A stretch of DNA of 64,000 nucleotides from Amaricoccus sp047275745 (lineage in GTDB: Bacteria > Pseudomonadota > Alphaproteobacteria > Rhodobacterales > Rhodobacteraceae), in the NCBI RefSeq assembly GCF_047275745.1, contig NZ_JBKQWU010000003.1:62001-126000 (forward strand), given 5' to 3'. Under the pieces are notes generated by a model, which was not told where the DNA came from, did not search any database, and was given only the letters and a program-made list of their open reading frames with translations. Positions 1 to 7,905 of the stretch are shown piece after piece; position 1 is the first letter of the stretch; the number at the start of each line of letters is the position of its first letter. The position numbers and the translations under genes were made by a program.

Positions 1-905
1 CAATGCGTATGCTCCATCGCCAGATGGGTGTGATCGTGCTCATGCGTCTCGGTCAGATGCAGCCAGACGCCGAGCGCCATCAGCGCGCCGGCGGCCAGCA
101 GGCCGACGGTCAGCGGCTCGCCCATGAGCGTGACGGCGAAGGCCGCCCCGAGGAACGGCGCGACCCCGAAATAAGCGCCCGCCCGCGCGGTGCCGAGCCC
201 GCGCAGCGCGAAGATGAAGAGCGTGAGGCTGACGCCATAGGCGAGGAACCCGAGCAGCAGCGCCGCGCCGAGCGCCGGCGTCCCGGGCAGACCCGCCCCG
301 AGCACGAGGGCGATCGTCACATTGACCGGCCCCGCGACGAGGCCCTTCACCATGGCGAGCCAGCTCGCATCGGCGAGCGAGACCTGACGCGTGAGGTTGT
401 TGTCGATCCCCCAGGCGAGACAGGCGCCAAGCACGAGCAGCGAGGGCACGAGATCGCCCATTTCGAACTGCCCGCCCGTGGCGATCAGCACCGCGCCGGC
501 GGTGATCGCAACCATGCCGAGCGCGACACGGCCGTCGAAATTCTCGCGAAAGACGAACCAGGCGACGAGGGCGGTGAAGACCCCCTCGGCCGTCAGAAGC
601 AGCGAGGCGGCGGAGGCATCCATGCCTGCGAGTCCGGCCATCAGCAGGACGGGCCCGACGACGCCGCCCGCGAGGATCGCACCCGCGAGCCAGGGAAGCT
701 CGGCCCGCTCCGGCCGCGCCTCCGGCTGACGCGTCGCATGCCGCCAGATAAGGAGTCCGAGGCCCGAGCCGAGATAGAGGAGCCCCGCGAGCATGAACGG
801 ATCGACCGCGCCGACGAGCAGCTTGCCGAGCGGCGCGGCCAGCCCGAAGAGCAGCGCGGAGGCGAGCGCCGCCTGGACCGCCGGATCGCGGAGGGCGCCC
901 ATCAT
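1..905 (-). CDS. EamA/DMT-family exporter with His-rich C-terminus (3' end beyond window)
   Basis: Drug/metabolite transporter of the EamA type, an inner-membrane protein predicted to move small metabolites; substrate unknown. Reading the minus strand from the ATG at 905 gives an uninterrupted hydrophobic protein with about ten membrane segments in two EamA repeats. It ends in a tail rich in His, Glu, Asp and Thr (reads ...HEHDHTH...MEHTH at the window edge) that could bind metal. The start overlaps the fdsB stop by ATGA, so it is probably co-transcribed with fdsGB. The stop codon lies outside the window. Family call is firm; the role is not known. Confidence 0.82.
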   Translation of the reverse strand, partial: MMGALRDPAVQAALASALLFGLAAPLGKLLVGAVDPFMLAGLLYLGSGLGLLIWRHATRQPEARPERAELPWLAGAILAGGVVGPVLLMAGLAGMDASAASLLLTAEGVFTALVAWFVFRENFDGRVALGMVAITAGAVLIATGGQFEMGDLVPSLLVLGACLAWGIDNNLTRQVSLADASWLAMVKGLVAGPVNVTIALVLGAGLPGTPALGAALLLGFLAYGVSLTLFIFALRGLGTARAGAYFGVAPFLGAAFAVTLMGEPLTVGLLAAGALMALGVWLHLTETHEHDHTHLAMEHTH

Positions 906-2449
906 TCCGCCGCCACGGGGGTGGCGCGGTCGAAATCCTCGGGGAACAGCCGGATCGCCGAGAGGACCGGCATCGGCGTCAGCCCGCCCATCGCGCAGAG
1001 CGAGCCGTCGCGCATCACCTCGCAGAGATCGTCGATCAGCGCGATGTTCTTCGCGACATTCTCGCCGCGCAGGATCTTCTCCACCGTCTCCTTGCCGCGA
1101 ATGGCGCCGATCCGGCAGGGCGTGCACTTGCCGCAGCTTTCCTCCTCGCAGAACTCGAAGGCGAAGCGCGCCATCTCGGCCATGTCCACGGTGTCGTCGA
1201 AGACCACGACGCCGCCATGGCCGAGCATCGCCTGCGCCTCCGCGAGCGCCTCGTAGTCCATCGGCAGATCGAGCATCGCCTCGGAGACATAGGCGCCGAG
1301 CGGCCCGCCGACCTGCGCGGTCCGGAACGGGCGGCCGCTCTTGGTGCCGCCGCCGAAATCCTCGATCAATTCGCGGATGGTGACGCCGAAGGCCTTCTCG
1401 ACCAGACCGCCATGCTTGATGTTCCCGGCGAGCTGGAAGGGCTGGGTGCCCTGCGAGCGGCCGACGCCGTAGTCCTTGTAGAAGGCCGCGCCCTTGTCGA
1501 GCACGATCGGCACCGAGGCGAGCGTCAGCACGTTGTTGATCACCGTGGGCGCGCCGAAGAGGCCCGCGATCGCCGGGATCGGCGGCTTGACGCGAACCGT
1601 GCCGCGCTTGCCCTCGATGCTCTCGAGCATCGAGCTTTCCTCGCCGCAGATATAGGCGCCGGCGCCGCGGCGGACCCGCATCCGGAAGGCGCGGCCCGAG
1701 CCGCCGACATCCGGCCCGTTCCAGCCCGCGTCCTCCATCACGCGAATCGCGGCCTTCATCTGGCTGATCGCGCGGGGATATTCGGAGCGGATGTAGATAT
1801 AGCCCTCGGCAGCGCCGGTCGCGAGGCCCGCGATCGTCATCGCCTCGACGAGCAGCAGCGGATCGCCCTCCATCACCATCCGGTCGGCGAAGGTGCCGCT
1901 GTCGCCCTCGTCGGCGTTGCAGGCGACGTATTTCCTGGGCGCGCTCTGGTCGAGCACCGTCTTCCACTTGATCCCCGCCGGAAAGCCCGCGCCGCCCCGT
2001 CCGCGAAGCCCGGATTCGAGCACTTCGGCGCCGATCGCCGCCGGCTCCATCGCCAGCGCCTTCCGAAGGCCCGCGAGCCCGCCATGCGCCTCGTAATCCG
2101 CGAGGTCGAGCGGATCGATCACGCCGACGCGGGCGAAGGTCAGCCGCTCCTGTTTCGCGAGATAGGGAATGTCCCCGGCCCGGCCGTGGCCGAGCGGATG
2201 ATCGCTCCCGTCGAGGATCGCGTCGAGCACCGAGGCCGCGTCCTCCGCGCTCACCGGGCCGAAGGCGACCCGCTCGGCACCCGTGCCCGCCTCGACGAGC
2301 GGCTCGAGCCAGAGCAGCCCGCGCGAGCCGTTGCGGATGATCTCGATCTCGACGCCCCGCGCCTTGGCGGCGGCCCCCAGGGCGGCGGCGGTCTCGTCGG
2401 CGCCGGCGGCGAGCGCCGCGGTATCCGCCGGCACATAGATCCGGGTCAT
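902..2449 (-). CDS. fdsB: NAD-dependent formate dehydrogenase, beta (NuoF-like) subunit
   Basis: Diaphorase subunit of the soluble molybdenum formate dehydrogenase. It carries FMN and a 4Fe-4S cluster and passes electrons from formate to NAD+. The 515-residue product has an N-terminal thioredoxin-like region, the FMN/NADH signature GRGGAGFPAG at 150-159, and cluster cysteines 439, 442 and 445 (CGKCTPC) and 485. The ATG at 2449 overlaps the fdsG stop by ATGA, giving the NuoE-NuoF order of this family. A NuoF from complex I would sit among nuo genes, which are absent. The catalytic fdsA normally follows fdsB, but here an EamA gene follows and no fdsA is visible. Confidence 0.92.
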   Translation of the reverse strand: MTRIYVPADTAALAAGADETAAALGAAAKARGVEIEIIRNGSRGLLWLEPLVEAGTGAERVAFGPVSAEDAASVLDAILDGSDHPLGHGRAGDIPYLAKQERLTFARVGVIDPLDLADYEAHGGLAGLRKALAMEPAAIGAEVLESGLRGRGGAGFPAGIKWKTVLDQSAPRKYVACNADEGDSGTFADRMVMEGDPLLLVEAMTIAGLATGAAEGYIYIRSEYPRAISQMKAAIRVMEDAGWNGPDVGGSGRAFRMRVRRGAGAYICGEESSMLESIEGKRGTVRVKPPIPAIAGLFGAPTVINNVLTLASVPIVLDKGAAFYKDYGVGRSQGTQPFQLAGNIKHGGLVEKAFGVTIRELIEDFGGGTKSGRPFRTAQVGGPLGAYVSEAMLDLPMDYEALAEAQAMLGHGGVVVFDDTVDMAEMARFAFEFCEEESCGKCTPCRIGAIRGKETVEKILRGENVAKNIALIDDLCEVMRDGSLCAMGGLTPMPVLSAIRLFPEDFDRATPVAAE

Positions 2450-2916
2450 GACAGCGCCTCCACCAGAGCCGCGTCGAGCTTTTCCTCGGTCACATGCGCG
2501 AGCGGCCGGTCGTTCAGCATCGCCGCCGGCGACTGGGCGCAGAGGCCGAGGCAGAACACCTGTTCGATGGTGACACCGGCGCGGGACGTTCCGCCAAGCT
2601 CGGTGCCGTAGCGCTCGCAGATCCGTTCGATCAGCCGGCTCGCGCCCATCGACTGGCACGATTCGGCGCGGCAGACCTTGAGGACGACGCGCCCCGCCGG
2701 CTCGCGGCGGAAGTCGTGGTAGAAGGAGACGACGCCATGCACCTCCGCCCGGCTGATGTTGAGCGCGTTCGCGATCGCGGGCAGCACCTGCTCGGGCACG
2801 TAGCCCTCGCGGTCCTGAAGCTCGTGCAGGATCTCGATCAGTTCGGCGGGGTCGTTTCCGTGGCTTGCGCAGATTTCCGCCGCGGCCGTCGCCCGCGGGT
2901 CGGTTGCATCGGGCAT
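2446..2916 (-). CDS. fdsG: NAD-dependent formate dehydrogenase, gamma (NuoE-like) subunit
   Basis: Small 2Fe-2S electron-transfer subunit of cytoplasmic NAD-linked formate dehydrogenase, partner of FdsB. The 156-residue product is NuoE/24-kDa-like: a helical N-terminus, then a thioredoxin-like fold with the four cluster cysteines at 82, 87 (CRAESC), 122 and 126 (CLGLC). I chose the ATG at 2916 because an AGGAGG ribosome site lies 9 bases upstream; an in-frame ATG 22 codons earlier lacks this. It is first in the fdsG-fdsB-EamA run, 150 bases downstream of the LysR gene, which points the same way. Confidence 0.92.
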   Translation of the reverse strand: MPDATDPRATAAAEICASHGNDPAELIEILHELQDREGYVPEQVLPAIANALNISRAEVHGVVSFYHDFRREPAGRVVLKVCRAESCQSMGASRLIERICERYGTELGGTSRAGVTIEQVFCLGLCAQSPAAMLNDRPLAHVTEEKLDAALVEALS

Positions 2917-3006
2917 CGCTTCGTTTTCCTCCTGTCCGCGCCTCTCGGTAGCGCGGCTTCTCCCTGAAATATGCGCCCACATCGGTCAGGTTGCAAATCG
3001 GGTGAT

Positions 3007-3047
3007 TCTATGACTCGATAGACAATGTCGATGATGCGGCGCATCAT
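3007..3047. promoter_or_regulatory. Inverted repeats between lysR and fdsG, candidate LysR-type operator
   Basis: Two dyads lie between the LysR gene and fdsG. TCTAT-N6-ATAGA (3007-3022) has the T-N11-A spacing typical of LysR sites. ATGATGC-GGC-GCATCAT (3031-3047) is a perfect 7-3-7 inverted repeat. A further palindrome, AATGATCATT (3062-3071), overlaps the lysR stop codon. The first lies about 90 bases upstream of the fdsG start, where an activator site for fdsGB would be expected. Binding is inferred from position and symmetry only. Confidence 0.45.
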
Positions 3048-3066
3048 TGATCGACACCATCAATGA

Positions 3067-3978
3067 TCATTCCGTGGCGGAGGTCAGCCCCGCGATGCCG
3101 CCCAGCGCCTTCGCGGTCTCGATGAGCGCGGCGATGAGTGGCGGCGGCGGATCGCGCTCCAGCGCCACGATGCCGATCGTCCGCGTCAGCGCGGGCGCGA
3201 CGAGGGGGATCGAGCGGACGCGGCCGCCCTCGCCGAAGATGGCGGCGAAATGCGCCGGCAGGATCGTCGCATACCCGCCGTGCGCGACATGGGCGCAGAG
3301 CGCCAGCATCGAGTTGCTCTCCACCATCGGCCGGGGCGCGCGCTCGGCCGTCGCGAAGGCCGCGTCGAGGATGCGCCGGTTCTGCATGTCGGGCGTCATC
3401 GCGCAGAGCGGCAGGTCCGCCGCCTCGGCCCAGGTGATCTCCGCGCGCCGGGCGAGCACCGAATCGGCGGCTACGAACAGCCGGTACTGCTCGGCGAAGA
3501 GCGGCCAGGTCGTGCCGATCCCGAGCGGTTCGCCGTCGAGATAGGTGAGGCCGGCGTCGATGGAGAAATCCTCAAGGCCGCGCGCGATCTGGCGCGAGGT
3601 CTGAGACAGGATCTCGAATCCGATCCGCGGGTAGCGCAGGCGGAGCGCCTCGGTCAGCCGCGGCAGGCAGGGCATCGCGGTTGGAATCACACCGAGCGTC
3701 ATCCGCCCCTCGGGCTCGCCGGAAAGCGCGGAGAGGTCGCGACGCATGCCGTCCACGTCCTCGACGATCCGCCGCGCCCAGCCAAGCACGCGCTCGCCCT
3801 CGGGCGTCAGCCCGTGGTAGCGCTGGCCGCGCAGCACGAGCGGAACGCCCAGTTCCTCCTCGAGCTGGCGAATCCGTGCCGAAAGCGTCGGTTGGGTGAC
3901 GAAACAGGTCTCCGCGGCCCGGGTGAAATGCCCTTCGCGCGCCAGAGCGATCAGGTAGCGCAACTGCCGGATGTCCAT
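3067..3978 (-). CDS. LysR-family transcriptional regulator, probably of fdsGB
   Basis: Cytoplasmic DNA-binding regulator of 303 residues. The N-terminal winged helix-turn-helix (about 1-60) begins with the canonical MDIRQLRYLIALAREGHFTR and continues with AAETCFVTQPTLSARIRQLE. A periplasmic-binding-protein-like effector domain follows (about 90-295). The ATG at 3978 gives the standard family N-terminus; upstream in-frame codons add nothing LysR-like. It sits immediately upstream of fdsG on the same strand, and LysR regulators are known neighbours of fds operons in other proteobacteria, so control of formate oxidation is a reasonable inference. The effector is not known. Confidence 0.88.
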   Translation of the reverse strand: MDIRQLRYLIALAREGHFTRAAETCFVTQPTLSARIRQLEEELGVPLVLRGQRYHGLTPEGERVLGWARRIVEDVDGMRRDLSALSGEPEGRMTLGVIPTAMPCLPRLTEALRLRYPRIGFEILSQTSRQIARGLEDFSIDAGLTYLDGEPLGIGTTWPLFAEQYRLFVAADSVLARRAEITWAEAADLPLCAMTPDMQNRRILDAAFATAERAPRPMVESNSMLALCAHVAHGGYATILPAHFAAIFGEGGRVRSIPLVAPALTRTIGIVALERDPPPPLIAALIETAKALGGIAGLTSATE

Positions 3979-4234
3979 CCCGATCTCCCTCGGCCCCCGC
4001 CCGATCCATCCGCCGAAGGGAGCAGGAGCCGGGCCGCGACGCAACCGGCAACCGTTCCCGCGCGAATCCCCAAGGCCATCTCTGCGAGCATCCCCGAAGG
4101 CAACCCCGGCTTTCGGCGCGGTTAACGGCGGGATGCGCCAAATGCATGGCAGGCATGCGAAAATCCGAGCATCGCGCGGCGCCCGCGTCTCTCTATATTC
4201 GCCTCGTTTCGCCCTCCTGTTCGGATTAGTAACG

Positions 4235-4507
4235 ATGCCTGGCATCCTCGAAGCGACCGGCCTTGTCGCAGCCGTCCTGACCACCCTCGCCTTCCTGCCG
4301 CAGGTCATCCAGACCTGGCGCAGCCGCTCGACCGCCGGCCTGAACCTCGGCATGCTGCTGTCGCTCGCGACCGGTGTCGCACTCTGGTTCGTCTACGGAC
4401 TCGGAACCGGCCAGGTGCCGGTGATTCTCGCCAACGGCGCGACGCTGATGCTGGTCGCGGTGCTTCTGGGCCTGAAACTGCGCGATCTGTTCGTCCGGCT
4501 GGCCTGA
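4235..4507 (+). CDS. SemiSWEET/PQ-loop sugar transporter
   Basis: Ninety-residue membrane protein with three predicted helices, one SWEET repeat. The PQ motif is at residues 22-23 in the first helix (FLPQVIQTWRSRS), followed by the conserved N/GL and WFVYG elements. Family members dimerise to make a facilitative sugar channel in the inner membrane. The ATG at 4235 gives exactly the single-repeat length; a longer in-frame extension upstream is low-complexity. It reads away from the lysR gene and is followed by a perfect stem-loop. The substrate cannot be told from sequence. Confidence 0.85.
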   Translation: MPGILEATGLVAAVLTTLAFLPQVIQTWRSRSTAGLNLGMLLSLATGVALWFVYGLGTGQVPVILANGATLMLVAVLLGLKLRDLFVRLA

Positions 4508-4557
4508 GCCGCGCCCGCGCCGCGGAGGAGCAGCTGAGAAGCCGGGCGAGCCTCGGG

Positions 4558-4584
4558 GGAAACGCGCCGTGCCCGCGCGTTTCC
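4558..4584. other. Perfect 10-bp stem-loop after the SemiSWEET gene
   Basis: GGAAACGCGC and GCGCGTTTCC flank a 7-base loop, a perfect inverted repeat 50 bases after the SemiSWEET stop and 139 bases before gndA. No T-run follows on either strand, so it is not a classical intrinsic terminator. It could be an mRNA 3' end stabiliser or a protein-binding palindrome. Confidence 0.5.
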
Positions 4585-4722
4585 TAGGGCCGACAAATTG
4601 TCTCGGTGAAAGATTGCGTCGCCCCGGACGCATCCGCGCTATATATTCGCAATCGCAGCGTACCGCGCGGCGACCCGGACGACAGCGCGTCGGCCGGTTT
4701 CCGACAATGCCCAGGGGGAACT

Positions 4723-6138
4723 ATGAGCTCAGAAATCGGTCTTCTTGGCCTTGGCACGATGGGCCGGGCACTGGCACTGAACATCGCTGACAAGGGCCAC
4801 GACATCGCCGTTTTCAACCGCACGACCGAGGTCACCGGGAAATTCGCGGCCGAGGCGGGGGATCTGGCGGAGCGGATCACGCCCTGCGACACGCTCGAAA
4901 GCTTCGTCGCCGCGATCCGGAGCCCGCGCACGATCATCCTGATGGTTCCGGCCGGCAAGCCGGTCGACGAGATGATCGCCGCGCTTCGGCCCCTGCTCGC
5001 GCCCGAGGATCTGCTGATCGACGCCGGCAACGCCGATTTCCACGACACCCGCCGCCGCGCCGCCGAGGCGCGGGACAAGGGCGAGCTCTTCCTCGGAATG
5101 GGAGTCTCGGGTGGCGAGGACGGCGCGCGGCATGGTCCCTCGATCATGGGCGGCGGCCCCAGGGAAGGCTGGGATCGCGTATCCTCCGTGTTGGAGGCGA
5201 TCGCGGCGAAATACGAGGGCACGCCCTGCGCTACCTGGATGGGCGAGGACGGCGCCGGCCATTTCGTCAAGACCGTGCACAACGGGATCGAGTACGCCGA
5301 CATGCAGATGATCGCTGAGGTCTACGGCATCATGCGCGACGGGCTCGGCATGGAGGCGACCGAGATCGCCGATGTCTTCGACCGCTGGAACGAGGGGCCG
5401 CTCAGGAGCTTCCTCATCGAGATCTCCGGCAAGGTCGCGCGCACCATCGACCCGGAAACGCACCAGCCGCTGCTCGACGTGATCCTGGACGCCGCGGGTC
5501 AGAAGGGAACCGGGCGCTGGACCGCCATCGAGGCGCTGATGCTCGGCGCCCCCGCCTCGACGATCGAGGCGGCGGTCGGCGCGCGCAACCTCTCTTCCCG
5601 GCTGCAGGACCGCAAGGGCGGCGAGGCGATCTTCGGGCCGGCGCCGACGCGGATCGAGCCGGCGGAGGGCGTGCTCGACGAACTCGAACAGGCGCTGCTC
5701 GCCGGCAAGATCTCCTGCTATGCCCAAGGCTTCGGGCTCCTCTCCGCGGCCTCGCAGGAATACGGCTGGGACCTGCCGCTCGATGCGATCGCCCGCGTCT
5801 GGCGCGCGGGCTGCATCATCCGTTCGGCGATGCTCGACGACATGGCCCATGCGCTCGCGGTCTCCGGCCTCACCAACCTCATGTTCGCGCCGAGCTTCGC
5901 CTCGCGGATGACGGGGAATCACGGAGGACTCCGCGCCACCGTCGCCAAGGCCGCGCTGCATGGGCTCCCCGTGCCCGCGCTCAGCGCCGCGCTCGCCTAT
6001 TTCGACACGATGCGGACATCGCGCGGCACGGCCAACATGCTGCAGGGCCAGCGGGACTACTTCGGGCTGCACGGGTTCGAACGGCTGGACCGGTCCGGGA
6101 CCCATCACGGGCCGTGGGCGACCAATCCTCAACCTTGA
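4723..6138 (+). CDS. gnd: 6-phosphogluconate dehydrogenase, decarboxylating
   Basis: Oxidative pentose-phosphate enzyme: 6-phosphogluconate + NADP+ to ribulose-5-phosphate + CO2 + NADPH, cytoplasmic dimer. The 471-residue length is that of the long-chain family. Visible features are the Rossmann GxGxMG (9-14), the substrate motif around VSGGEDGARHGPS (about 129-141), and the catalytic KTVHNGIEYADMQ stretch (about 185-197). The start at 4723 follows an AGGGGG ribosome site and gives the canonical N-terminus. It stands alone. In this lineage it may feed NADPH supply alongside an Entner-Doudoroff route, which cannot be checked here. Confidence 0.95.
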   Translation: MSSEIGLLGLGTMGRALALNIADKGHDIAVFNRTTEVTGKFAAEAGDLAERITPCDTLESFVAAIRSPRTIILMVPAGKPVDEMIAALRPLLAPEDLLIDAGNADFHDTRRRAAEARDKGELFLGMGVSGGEDGARHGPSIMGGGPREGWDRVSSVLEAIAAKYEGTPCATWMGEDGAGHFVKTVHNGIEYADMQMIAEVYGIMRDGLGMEATEIADVFDRWNEGPLRSFLIEISGKVARTIDPETHQPLLDVILDAAGQKGTGRWTAIEALMLGAPASTIEAAVGARNLSSRLQDRKGGEAIFGPAPTRIEPAEGVLDELEQALLAGKISCYAQGFGLLSAASQEYGWDLPLDAIARVWRAGCIIRSAMLDDMAHALAVSGLTNLMFAPSFASRMTGNHGGLRATVAKAALHGLPVPALSAALAYFDTMRTSRGTANMLQGQRDYFGLHGFERLDRSGTHHGPWATNPQP

Positions 6139-6399
6139 CGTGTGAGGCACTACGCGGATCTAACGCTGGCCGATCATACGTGCGATAATCGGCGTGTCGT
6201 GGGAACGGATGACGGGTTCTCGCGTGTTCTCAATTGCTAAGCCATCGGTTTCTCGGCAGAGAAGCGATGTGTGGAAAGGCGGGCCGTGACTCGAAAGCGC
6301 TTGTTCCGGGCAAGTCGGTTTCCCGCGACCGCGCGGGTGGAGACGGGGCTAGCTTTTGCCGCGCGCGCGTCGTAAGATCGGGCGAGGGACTATAATTCC

Positions 6400-7905
6400 A
6401 TGAACCGTCGAAGCTTTCTCGGTACCGCGGGCGCTCTCCATCTGGCGGCCTTGTTTCGGGGGTCAGCCGCCTTCGCCCAGGACTCGGCCCCGTTCAGCCG
6501 CGGCACCGTCGTCGAAGCCGCGCGGGCGCTTGCGTCCGAGCCGTTCGTCCAGCCCGGGCCGGCGGTCCCGGACCCGTTGCTGCAGCTTTCCTATTCCGAC
6601 TACCAGCATATCCGGTACAAGGACGACCGGCGGCTGTTCACCAATCCGCCCAGTGGCTTCGCCGTCGATCTTCTGCATCCCGGTTTCATCTACCGGGTGC
6701 CAGTCGAGATCTACACCGTCGAGAACGGCAACGCGACCAAGGTCGGGTTCAACACCGACCTCTTCACCTATCAGGGCATTGAGCCGCCGGGACCGGACGC
6801 CGCGCTCGAGTTCAGCGGCTTCCGCGGACGCACGCCGCTCAACTCGCCCGACTTCATGGACGAGTTCCTCGTCTTCGCCGGCGCGAGCTACTTCCGCGCG
6901 ATCGCACGGGGCCAGATCTTCGGTCTCTCGGCGCGCGGGCTCTCGATCGGGACGGCCGACCCGGGGGGCGAGGAATTTCCGTTCTTCAAGACCTTCTGGC
7001 TCGAGCGGCCCGGCGACGGGCGGATGGTCGTCCACGCGCTGCTCGACGGGCCGAGCGCCTCGGGCGCTTTCCGCTTCACGATCCGCCCCGGCGACGAGAC
7101 GATCATGGATGTCGAGGCGACCGTCTGCGCCCGCGTCGACGTCCGCACCATGGGTCTCGCGCCGCTGACGTCGATGTTCCTCTACGATGCCAAGGAGCGG
7201 GACGGCTACGACGATTTCCGGCCCGGCGTCCATGACAGCGACGGGCTCGCGATGTGGAACGGCGGGGGCGAGCGCATCTGGCGCCCGCTGCACAATCCCC
7301 GCCTGCTGCAGGTCAGCTCCTTCGCCGACAGCGGCCCGCGCGGCTTCGGCCTGATCCAGCGCGAGAAGCGGTTTTCCGAGTACGAGGATCTGGAGGCGCT
7401 CTATCACAAGCGCCCGAGCCTCTGGGTCGAGCCGATCGGCGACTGGGGCAAGGGTCAGGTGGTGCTGGTCGAGATCCCGAACACCGTCGAGATCCACGAC
7501 AACATGGTCGCGTTCTGGCGCCCGGAGGAGCCGCTTCTGGCCGGCGGCGAAACCACCTTCACCTACCGGCTCACCTGGGGTTGGGACGCGCCGCCGACCC
7601 ATCTGCTCCGGGTCACCCGCACGCTGACCGGGATCGGCACGCAGGAAAGCTGGCGGCGTTTCGCCGTCGATTTCTCCAATCCGGGCGTCGCCGTTGGGGC
7701 GCCTGCCACCGAATTCTCCGCCAATATCTCCGCCTCGGTCGGAGCGGTGCAGAACATCGTCGTCATGGACAACCCAGAAATCGGCGGCATCCGCGTCGCG
7801 TTCGAGGTAGATCCCCAGGGCAACGAGGCCGTGGATCTGCGGCTCGACCTGCTGCGCAATGGCGCGCCCGCGGGCGAGGTGTGGGTCTACAGATGGACCG
7901 AGTAG
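6400..7905 (+). CDS. opgG: Periplasmic glucan biosynthesis protein OpgG/MdoG
   Basis: Periplasmic protein needed for osmoregulated periplasmic glucan synthesis, thought to act on the nascent beta-glucan made by OpgH. The 501-residue product starts with MNRRSFLGTAGALH and continues hydrophobically to AFAQ: a twin-arginine (Tat) type signal peptide cut near residue 27. The mature MdoG domain fills the rest (markers YSDYQHIRYKD, LFTYQG, FWLERP). Its 3' end overlaps opgH by 13 bases, so the two are translated together. Upstream (6139-6399) lies a 261-base gap with weak inverted repeats (GCCGAT/ATCGGC at 6169-6193) and no clear promoter. Confidence 0.93.
   Translation: MNRRSFLGTAGALHLAALFRGSAAFAQDSAPFSRGTVVEAARALASEPFVQPGPAVPDPLLQLSYSDYQHIRYKDDRRLFTNPPSGFAVDLLHPGFIYRVPVEIYTVENGNATKVGFNTDLFTYQGIEPPGPDAALEFSGFRGRTPLNSPDFMDEFLVFAGASYFRAIARGQIFGLSARGLSIGTADPGGEEFPFFKTFWLERPGDGRMVVHALLDGPSASGAFRFTIRPGDETIMDVEATVCARVDVRTMGLAPLTSMFLYDAKERDGYDDFRPGVHDSDGLAMWNGGGERIWRPLHNPRLLQVSSFADSGPRGFGLIQREKRFSEYEDLEALYHKRPSLWVEPIGDWGKGQVVLVEIPNTVEIHDNMVAFWRPEEPLLAGGETTFTYRLTWGWDAPPTHLLRVTRTLTGIGTQESWRRFAVDFSNPGVAVGAPATEFSANISASVGAVQNIVVMDNPEIGGIRVAFEVDPQGNEAVDLRLDLLRNGAPAGEVWVYRWTE

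Noticed and set aside
902..2980. A single 692-codon frame spanning fdsB and the region of fdsG
   Set aside because: Its first part is a shadow of fdsG in another frame. The fdsB protein begins at the ATG at 2449 with the normal family N-terminus.
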